In this document: piece by piece, positions 1 through 5,216 of the stretch
How the letters are laid out: each line of letters starts with the position of its first letter
Numbering within the stretch: the first letter of the stretch is position 1
NCBI GenBank assembly: GCA_964415185.1
Contig: CAYPZI010000123.1
Location: 1 to 8,744 of the forward strand
Length of the DNA: 8,744 bases
Direction: 5' to 3'
From: CAYVBJ01 sp964415185
GTDB taxonomy: Bacteria > Bacteroidota > Rhodothermia > Balneolales > Balneolaceae
Translations under genes and position numbers: made by a program
The notes under the pieces: model-generated
Told to the model about the DNA's origin: nothing
Databases searched by the model: none
What the model saw: only the letters and a program-made list of their open reading frames with translations

Positions 1-1
1 T

Positions 2-796
2 GTTATAATCGGCGTTATATTTGTACTTCAGAATAATGGAATCAATGTGGCGTCCTTGCTCGCAGGCCTTGGCCTCGGAGGCCTTGCGTTTGCCCTTGCG
101 GCACGTGATACCCTCGCCAATTTTTTCAGATCCGTTACAATTTTCCTGGACAAGCCCTTTCAGATCGGCGACTGGGTTAAATCCGGTAATATCGAGGGAA
201 CGGTTGAGGAGGTCGGGTTCCGGTCAACCCGGATTCGTACTTTTTATAACTCCCTTATTTCCGTACCGAATGCAACGCTGGCAAATTCGGATATCGACAA
301 TCTCGGATTGCGTGAATACCGAAGGTACAAGGCAACGCTTACTCTCACCTACAGTACCCAGCCGGAACAGATCGAAGCGTTTGTTGAAGGCATCAAGGCA
401 ATCGTGAAAGCAAACCCGCATATGAGGCAGGACTTCTTCGAAGTGCATTTCAATGATTTCGGTTCGCATTCTCTTGATATTCTGGTCTATGTATTTTTCA
501 AGGTACCGACCTGGAGTGACGAACTGCAGCAGCGTCACAACTTTCTCACCGAAATACTCCGGCTTGCAAAAGAGGTGGGAGTTGAATTTGCATTCCCAAC
601 TCAAACACTGCATGTCGACAGTTTTTACGGTGATGAACCCCGAAAGACCGGTGAGAAGCGCACAAATGAAGAACTCGCTTCAACAGTGTATGCATTTGGT
701 CCAAACGGAGAAAAATCAATGCCCGATGGCGTCCGTATTTACAAAAACGGAGAAGAGGTTAATTTCGGAGCACACCTCAAAACCAGCGGAAGCTAA
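2..796 (+). CDS. MscS-family mechanosensitive ion channel, 3' part (5' end outside window)
   Basis: Inner-membrane channel of the MscS family, which opens under membrane tension to release solutes on osmotic downshock. The reading frame is open from the first bases, so the start lies upstream; the GTG at 47 falls inside the pore helix and is not a start. The 264 visible residues begin at the end of a membrane segment, then show the Gly/Ala-rich pore helix TM3 (about residues 17-42, containing GLGLGGLAFALAARD), the beta domain (IFLDKPFQIGDWV, about 47-59, and the family VPN at 88-90), and the mixed alpha/beta C-terminal domain to about residue 208. A hydrophilic tail of some 55 residues follows, which I cannot assign. 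The stop is TAA at 794-796. The gene converges on the bacilliredoxin gene. Family call is firm; subtype and number of upstream membrane helices cannot be seen. Confidence 0.93.
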   Translation, partial: VIIGVIFVLQNNGINVASLLAGLGLGGLAFALAARDTLANFFRSVTIFLDKPFQIGDWVKSGNIEGTVEEVGFRSTRIRTFYNSLISVPNATLANSDIDNLGLREYRRYKATLTLTYSTQPEQIEAFVEGIKAIVKANPHMRQDFFEVHFNDFGSHSLDILVYVFFKVPTWSDELQQRHNFLTEILRLAKEVGVEFAFPTQTLHVDSFYGDEPRKTGEKRTNEELASTVYAFGPNGEKSMPDGVRIYKNGEEVNFGAHLKTSGS

Positions 797-972
797 ATCC
801 GGTATGCCACGTGTCCATCCCTAACATAGCTTGACCACAAACCACTAACAACACATAGCGTAATGAACCCGCTACAAATCTGATGAAACTACAAAATCGC
901 GGCTTGAACTTTTACGTTAAGTCAGGATTTCTGATACTGAAAACTAAGTCTTTTCTTGCAGCAACTTACTTT

Positions 973-1431
973 TTACTTTTGCGTCTTCACTTCTTCCTTA
1001 TCCGCAAAAGCATCGAAAACCATGAGAAGATCCTGTGCTACCTCATCCCGGGTTCTCCCTTCGATTCTGTGACGGGGTATCATGGCCTTGATTTCACCGT
1101 CTACAAAATATGCAAATGAAGGTGAAGACGGGGGATACTCGCTGAAATATTCTCTTGCATGGGCTGTAGCTTCTTTATCCTGGCCTGCGAAAACAGTGAC
1201 AAGATGGTCGGGTTTCACATCCGCTTTATCGAGCGCAATCTGTACTCCCGGCCGGGCATTTCCGGCTGCGCAGCCGCATACGGAGTTTACAACCATCAGC
1301 ATTGTGCCTGAATTATATTCTTTCATGGCACGATCCACATCTTCAGTCGTTTTTAATTCCTCAATACCCAATTCCGTCAGTTCTTTCCTCATCCATGAAG
1401 TATCGGGGCCTACACCAAATCCAAATTGCAT
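973..1431 (-). CDS. BrxA/BrxB (YphP/YqiW) family bacilliredoxin
   Basis: A 152-residue thioredoxin-fold protein of the BrxA/BrxB family (formerly DUF1094). In Firmicutes these enzymes remove bacillithiol from oxidised protein cysteines. The diagnostic CGC active site is present in VNSVCGCAAGNARP, with cysteines at residues 52 and 54, followed by the conserved region around FAGQDKEATAHAREYF and a SPSFAYF segment. The length fits the family (about 145 residues). The start at 1431 gives the usual MQFGFGVGPD-type beginning just before the first helix; no good ribosome binding site is visible. It lies 121 bases downstream of the superoxide dismutase gene on the same strand, but a strong terminator sits between them, so it probably has its own promoter or depends on read-through. 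Its presence implies, but does not prove, bacillithiol synthesis in this organism. Confidence 0.93.
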   Translation of the reverse strand: MQFGFGVGPDTSWMRKELTELGIEELKTTEDVDRAMKEYNSGTMLMVVNSVCGCAAGNARPGVQIALDKADVKPDHLVTVFAGQDKEATAHAREYFSEYPPSSPSFAYFVDGEIKAMIPRHRIEGRTRDEVAQDLLMVFDAFADKEEVKTQK

Positions 1432-1497
1432 TGTATTATGATTTTCTTATTTAAAATTTTCGTTACAAAGATACAAAATTTCTGCTTCCATAACATC

Positions 1498-1531
1498 AAA
1501 AAAGGGTGCCCCTTAACCGGGAACACCCTTT
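1498..1531 (-). terminator. Rho-independent terminator of the superoxide dismutase gene
   Basis: Read on the minus strand, AAAGGGTG pairs with CACCCTTT (8 bp, + strand 1501-1508 with 1524-1531). The stem is extended inside by CCC/GGG (1509-1511 with 1519-1521) after a two-base bulge. The minus-strand RNA ends in a run of six U (the A run at 1498-1503). It lies 21 bases past the SOD stop codon. The orientation of the U run fits termination on the minus strand only. Confidence 0.88.
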
Positions 1532-1552
1532 AGTCATGGTGGTTATAAAATG

Positions 1553-2161
1553 CTATTGCGCATTTTTAAAGTTTTCGGCTACCTGGTCCCAATTAACAAC
1601 ATTCCAAAATGCCTGGATATAATCCGGCCTTCTGTTTTGATAGTGCAGGTAGTATGCGTGTTCCCAAACGTCAAGGCCGAGAATTGGAGTCAGTCCATTC
1701 ATCAACGGACTATCCTGGTTTGCTGTTGAGAGCACTTTGAGCCCGTTACTGTTGTCAATAACCAGCCAGCCCCAGCCTGAGCCAAACTGTCCGGCGGAAG
1801 TTGATGAAAATTTCTCTTTGAATTTATCAAAATTGCCAAACGCTTTATCAATGGCACCGGCGAGGTCTCCTGAGGGGTTTCCACCGCCATTCGGTGATAA
1901 AACTTTCCAAAACAGTTTGTGATTGGCGTATCCGCCACCATTGTTAACTACATTTTGCCGTATATCTTCAGGTACTTCGGTAATTCTGCTCAGCACTTCT
2001 TCGATTGGCAGTTCGGCAAAAGAGTGGCCTTCAAGTGCGGCATTAACTTTATTGGTATATCCCTGGTGATGCTTTGAGTGGTGAATTTCCATCGTTCTTG
2101 CATCAATATGCGGTTCAAGTGCATCATAATCGTAAGGTAAATCGGGAAGTTTATAAGCCAT
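1553..2161 (-). CDS. sodA: Superoxide dismutase, Fe/Mn family, Mn-type signature
   Basis: Converts superoxide to oxygen and hydrogen peroxide. The 202 residues cover the whole family: the N-terminal helical hairpin domain (about 1-90) and the alpha/beta C-terminal domain. Metal ligands are visible as H27 (EIHHSKHH), H81 (YANHKLFW), D164 and H168 (DVWEHAYYLHY); the second-sphere H31 and Y35 are also present. The outer-sphere glutamine sits in TANQDSPLM (Q149), as in Mn enzymes, while the position that holds glutamine in Fe enzymes is G77. This points to Mn, though a cambialistic enzyme cannot be excluded. No signal peptide is seen, so it should be cytoplasmic. The start at 2161 has an AAGAAG-like purine stretch upstream. 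It is divergent from sthA and followed by its own terminator. Confidence 0.97.
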   Translation of the reverse strand: MAYKLPDLPYDYDALEPHIDARTMEIHHSKHHQGYTNKVNAALEGHSFAELPIEEVLSRITEVPEDIRQNVVNNGGGYANHKLFWKVLSPNGGGNPSGDLAGAIDKAFGNFDKFKEKFSSTSAGQFGSGWGWLVIDNSNGLKVLSTANQDSPLMNGLTPILGLDVWEHAYYLHYQNRRPDYIQAFWNVVNWDQVAENFKNAQ

Positions 2162-2404
2162 TTTTATTTCTTCTTTTTAGGTTTGTATTACAGTTAAAAT
2201 TAGTTTTCTCACTTACTTGCTAATATACAATATATCATGATGTTATGTAAGCAAATGAAAGCTTGTTATCGTTCCATCATTACATGATAACAGTGACATA
2301 AAATAGATTTTTTAGATTCTTTATAAATCTTCGGCATTACAATTCGATTTCGATCATTAAATTAAGTTATCTTTACGTAGTCGTTCACCAAAAAGTGATA
2401 ACCC
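2162..2404. promoter_or_regulatory. Divergent promoter region between sodA and sthA
   Basis: This 243-base AT-rich spacer must hold the promoters of both sodA (leftward) and sthA (rightward). I see a 7-bp inverted repeat TATCATG (2233-2239) / CATGATA (2283-2289), a direct repeat TGTTAT (2241-2246 and 2264-2269), and AGATT (2314-2318) / AATCT (2326-2330) with an earlier direct copy AGATT at 2305-2309. TATCTTTA at 2368-2375 resembles the Bacteroidota -7 element TAnnTTTG and would suit sthA, but a clear TTTG at -33 is missing. No convincing Fur, OxyR or SoxR site was recognised. The individual sites are tentative; the regulatory role follows from position. Confidence 0.4.
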
Positions 2405-3862
2405 ATGCAATATGATTATGATGTCATTGTGATCGGAAGCGGCCCGGCCGGTTTTTCGTGTGCAATGCAAAGTTCAAAGTTTGACAAGAAGGTTCTGGTA
2501 GTAGAAGCAAATGAGGATCACATCGGAGGCACCTGGATAAATACGGGTACAGTTCCAAGCAAAGCTCTGAGGGAAGCTGCAAAAACCATTTACAGGTTCT
2601 ACGCCCAATTCGGAGATGAAAAAGGAAGAAAACCATATGAAAAATTCCGGATGGAGGAACTGCTTCAGTACAAAAGAACGATTCTCGAGAGCAAAAACAA
2701 GAAAGTAAAAGAAGACCTGATTAAAAATGAGGTGGATACCGTCCGTGGATTCGGTAAACTAAAGGATGAACATACGGTAGAGGTTGAACTGCATACAGGA
2801 GAAACCGAATCATTTACTGCCAATTTTATATTGGTCTCAACCGGCTCAAGTCCGATACCCCCCAAAAATTTTAAAATTGAAAATATTGATATCCTGGATT
2901 ACCAGACAATTCTGGATATTACACATATACCGCGACGGCTTACTATTCTCGGGGCAGGCATTATCGCCATGGAATACGCCACCATTTTTGCATCACTCGG
3001 CACCCGCGTAAATATTCTAAATGATGCTGAATCGATGCTCCCTTTCCTCGATCACGAAATAAGTGAGACCCTTGGGATTTGCCTTCGTGAAAAAAACATA
3101 TCCGTGGTAAATGACGTCTCAATAAAATGGGTCAAAAAAAATGACCTCAGAAATTGTACCGAAGTCGGGTTTATTTCAGATTCTGAAAAAGAGAGGCTTC
3201 AGGTATTAGAATCCGACCATGTTCTCTACATTGGGGGCAAAAAACCCAATTCCAATAATATTGGTATTGATAAAGTGGGTGTTGTAATGGATGATGACGG
3301 ATATATCGTCACTTCCGAAACTTATCAAACCAACATTGAATCGGTTTACGCAGCCGGTGACGTAATAGGATTTCCTTCACTTGCTTCTACCTCTTTCGTG
3401 CAGGGAAGGCTTGCCGCTTGTGATATGTTTGGAATTCCTTCTCAGGATATCGTTAATGAAGTGCCTTACGGAATCTATTCAATTCCTGAAATAGCGGGTG
3501 TCGGTTTGACCGAAAATGAAGCACTAAACCTTGGCATGGAGATTACGGTTGGAAGAGCTTATTTCCGAAACATAACGCAGGGCGATATCAGCCATCTCGA
3601 AGAAGGACTTTTAAAGCTGGTTTTTACAACAAATGAGCTTAAACTGATTGGAGTTCATATTATCGGTGAAAGAGCTACCGACATGATACACCTCGGGCAG
3701 AGTGTTATGCATTTCGGCGGAGATATCCGCTACTTTATTCAATCCGTTCTGAATTATCCAACCTTTTCGGAAGCTTACAGAATTGCTGCATTTAACGGTT
3801 TCAACCGTGTACATAAAGCCGGGGTTAAATATCAAAAAATCCTTGAAGCATCTTCTGAATGA
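2405..3862 (+). CDS. sthA: Soluble pyridine nucleotide transhydrogenase (Si-specific NAD(P)+ transhydrogenase)
   Basis: A 485-residue cytoplasmic FAD enzyme of the pyridine nucleotide-disulfide oxidoreductase superfamily. SthA moves hydride between NADPH and NAD+, balancing the two pools. The FAD-binding GSGPAG is at 11-16, the second dinucleotide-binding motif GAGIIA at 183-188, the FAD-contacting AAGDVIGFPSLA at 316-327, and the dimerisation domain from about 350. The redox disulfide of lipoamide dehydrogenases is absent: the motif reads GGTWINTGTVPSKAL, with W44 and T49 where the two cysteines would be. The C-terminal LNYPTFSEAYRIAAFNG replaces the HPT..E motif of disulfide reductases, as in known SthA (E. 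coli enzyme 466 residues). The C-terminus runs about 15-20 residues past the usual end. The start at 2405 gives the normal distance to the GxGxxG; there is no strong ribosome binding site. It stands alone, divergent from sodA. Confidence 0.92.
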   Translation: MQYDYDVIVIGSGPAGFSCAMQSSKFDKKVLVVEANEDHIGGTWINTGTVPSKALREAAKTIYRFYAQFGDEKGRKPYEKFRMEELLQYKRTILESKNKKVKEDLIKNEVDTVRGFGKLKDEHTVEVELHTGETESFTANFILVSTGSSPIPPKNFKIENIDILDYQTILDITHIPRRLTILGAGIIAMEYATIFASLGTRVNILNDAESMLPFLDHEISETLGICLREKNISVVNDVSIKWVKKNDLRNCTEVGFISDSEKERLQVLESDHVLYIGGKKPNSNNIGIDKVGVVMDDDGYIVTSETYQTNIESVYAAGDVIGFPSLASTSFVQGRLAACDMFGIPSQDIVNEVPYGIYSIPEIAGVGLTENEALNLGMEITVGRAYFRNITQGDISHLEEGLLKLVFTTNELKLIGVHIIGERATDMIHLGQSVMHFGGDIRYFIQSVLNYPTFSEAYRIAAFNGFNRVHKAGVKYQKILEASSE

Positions 3863-3893
3863 TTTCCCGGTTTTCGTGCCGGGGTATCAGGGT

Positions 3894-3907
3894 GATCAGC
3901 GATCAGC
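3894..3907. repeat. Tandem direct repeat of GATCAGC (two copies)
   Basis: Two perfect adjacent copies of a 7-mer are seen 31 bases after the sthA stop. Together with the preceding T they also form the inverted repeat TGATC-AGC-GATCA. A role is unknown; it may mark the edge of the unusual spacer. Confidence 0.6.
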
Positions 3908-3980
3908 CTTCTGTTTGAAGGAATTCAAAACAATGATGTGGAGATCACTATTGAACGCCGGGCGGGATACCCACGGCCAG

Positions 3981-4030
3981 CACGGCAAGGGAGTAACTGC
4001 CAATAATTCGCCGTGTCCTCTTTGTTTTTT
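3981..4030 (+). terminator. Possible sthA terminator (weak)
   Basis: CACGGC (3981-3986) and GCCGTG (4010-4015) form a perfect 6-bp GC-rich inverted repeat with a long 23-base loop. A T run (4025-4030) follows nine bases after the stem. The loop is long and the T run is displaced, so this is a poor match to a classical terminator. An internal GGCA/TGCC pairing (3984-3987 with 3998-4001) would compete with it. Confidence 0.25.
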
Positions 4031-4086
4031 AGAGTCCGCTGTGGTTAAAAAAATTATCAGTCCGGGAATTTGCACTAACAATTCGG

Positions 4087-4794
4087 TCAAATATAATGAA
4101 TCGCCATTTTAAGGTTCTCTGAGTCAAGAGGTGGATCCTCGGGAATTGTTTTAATTCCTTTTTCTTCAGATTGTTTAGCAGCAAGCGCAAGTACCATTGC
4201 ATCCACGATATCATCCTCTTCAACTTCATTCCTCCGGTACTCATCCTTTATATCCCTGAAAAAATCAGCCGCAATTTCTTCATGATTTTTAATTAGGTCC
4301 AGCCGGTGTCTGAGGCCTTTTTTTGTATTTTTTTTCTGGTAAATCATGCCTCCGTTTAGATTCATAAACAGAAGTTCGGGATGGCTTTCAAAAACATTTT
4401 CTCTACGTTCCGGATTTTCTTTTAAAAACCGGTCTACCTCTTTGATTTTCGGAGTAATATTCCATGCCTGCAGCGACATCTTTTTTTCCGTATACTCATA
4501 GCTCTGCATGTTCGCCTCTACATAAGAAGGGGCATGAAGTGCAGCCCGGATAGGCGGGCTAAAAACAGACGATGAGTATTCTCCTCCAAGTTTTTTTCTC
4601 AATAATTCATCGCATTTCCGGGTATAGGTTTCATCTTCAAGCCCAATGGGAACGTCGATAAATACACGATCATACTCCAATAAAACTTCTTCAAGGTCTG
4701 AGCCTTCGCGCAAAATTTTATATTCTTCAGAACCGCTGTCAAACGTGACCATCATCCATCCGGCCTTACATCCGTCAATTCCCGCAGTTTTCAT
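4087..4794 (-). CDS. DUF429 family protein (RNase H-like fold)
   Basis: A 235-residue protein of the DUF429 family, which has a predicted RNase H-like fold and is often described as a putative nuclease; the true substrate is not known to me. Visible family motifs are the N-terminal GIDGCKAGWM (acidic D7), VFIDVPIGL (D47), SSVFSPP (75-81), the WNITPKIKEVD segment (111-121), FESHPEL (E136), and the C-terminal DDIVDAMVLALAA (D194, D195, D198). The spacing of acidic residues after beta strand 1, after a later strand, and in the last helix fits a metal-binding RNase H-like site. The start at 4794 places the first beta strand at once, as expected. The C-terminal 30 residues are hydrophilic and Pro/Asp-rich. 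It stands alone, convergent with sthA and divergent from the receptor gene, so the neighbours do not suggest a role. Confidence 0.85.
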   Translation of the reverse strand: MKTAGIDGCKAGWMMVTFDSGSEEYKILREGSDLEEVLLEYDRVFIDVPIGLEDETYTRKCDELLRKKLGGEYSSSVFSPPIRAALHAPSYVEANMQSYEYTEKKMSLQAWNITPKIKEVDRFLKENPERRENVFESHPELLFMNLNGGMIYQKKNTKKGLRHRLDLIKNHEEIAADFFRDIKDEYRRNEVEEDDIVDAMVLALAAKQSEEKGIKTIPEDPPLDSENLKMAIHYI

Positions 4795-5216
4795 ATATTG
4801 ATTTTAAAAGTTTAAAGTAAAGCAACAAAAATAAATCAGGTTCAATCTTTTTCACAAAAAAATTTTTCCGGATTTTTATTTTTCAATGAATTTAACAAAT
4901 TACACTTCTTGTTGATCACAAAATAATTAAGCTTTCGTGTTTATTAAATTGTATCAATGAGCTCAAAAATGATTAAAACCCAAACTGCCCTAAACATTCC
5001 TGGAAAAATTTCTTAAAATCCGGTGAATTGAATATTTTTCAACCCGCCATGACTTCACACAATCTGGTATTTATGGATTTAAAAACCTGTTTTTATCGAA
5101 TACTTTTCTAACAATTTACGGAATACCTTTAACACGAGGATCCGTCAAGCTTCCATGGTCTTCATTACAGATCAAAATGTATTTTAACTCAACCATAACC
5201 TAAACTATCAATAAAT
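4795..5216. promoter_or_regulatory. AT-rich divergent spacer upstream of the TonB-dependent receptor
   Basis: This 422-base spacer carries no gene I can support. It must hold the promoters for the DUF429 gene (leftward) and the receptor (rightward). TACCTTTA at 5124-5131 resembles the Bacteroidota -7 element TAnnTTTG and would leave an 85-base leader before the receptor start; TACTTTTC at 5101-5108 is a second, weaker candidate. Neither has a clear TTTG about 20 bases upstream. I looked for cobalamin, TPP and SAM riboswitch hallmarks and recognised none. The receptor start has an A/T-rich leader without a Shine-Dalgarno sequence. Confidence 0.35.

Larger units (their letters stand above)
3863..4086. 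other. Convergent spacer with repeats and a GC-rich patch; possible dispersed element remnant
   Basis: This is the spacer between the 3' ends of sthA and the DUF429 gene. It is unlike the other spacers here: bases 3955-3990 are 27/36 G+C, while the surrounding spacers are AT-rich. It contains the tandem 7-mer GATCAGC at 3894-3900 and 3901-3907, a CCTTC/GAAGG hairpin at 3907-3921, a GCCG..GGG/CCC..CGGC hairpin at 3957-3977, the inverted repeat CACGGC/GCCGTG at 3981-3986 and 4010-4015, and TTTTTTA/TAAAAAA at 4025-4031 and 4046-4052. A minus-strand frame of 64 codons (3896-4090) crosses it, but it shows no domain I can name and overlaps the 3' end of the DUF429 gene by four bases, so I do not call it a gene. 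A repeat or degenerate mobile element is an inference. Confidence 0.4.

Noticed and set aside
47..796. GTG at 47 as the start of a short MscS-like protein.
   Set aside because: The codon lies within the TM3 pore helix and the frame is open upstream with hydrophobic residues, so it is an internal valine of a truncated gene.
856..874. TAGCG/CGCTA inverted repeat after the MscS gene as a terminator.
   Set aside because: The stem is only 5 bp with a 9-base loop and no T run follows on either strand.
4025..4052. TTTTTTA/TAAAAAA inverted repeat as a bidirectional terminator.
   Set aside because: A bidirectional terminator should have a GC stem with A before and T after; here the AT runs themselves would form a weak stem with a 14-base loop.
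3896..4090. A 64-codon minus-strand frame as a real small gene.
   Set aside because: It overlaps the end of the DUF429 gene, has no recognisable domain or ribosome binding site, and its content is explained by a GC-rich repeat-like spacer. It was kept only as part of the repeat finding.
3783..4112. A 109-codon plus-strand frame starting inside the sthA 3' end.
   Set aside because: It overlaps sthA in another frame for about 80 bases and then runs across the repeat-like spacer; no domain is visible.
5138..5158. Three restriction-site palindromes within 21 bases (GGATCC, AAGCTT, CCATGG), like a cloning linker.
   Set aside because: The flanks are ordinary AT-rich spacer that runs on smoothly into the receptor leader, and no vector sequence is seen. 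Coincidence is the simplest reading; checking the raw reads would settle it.
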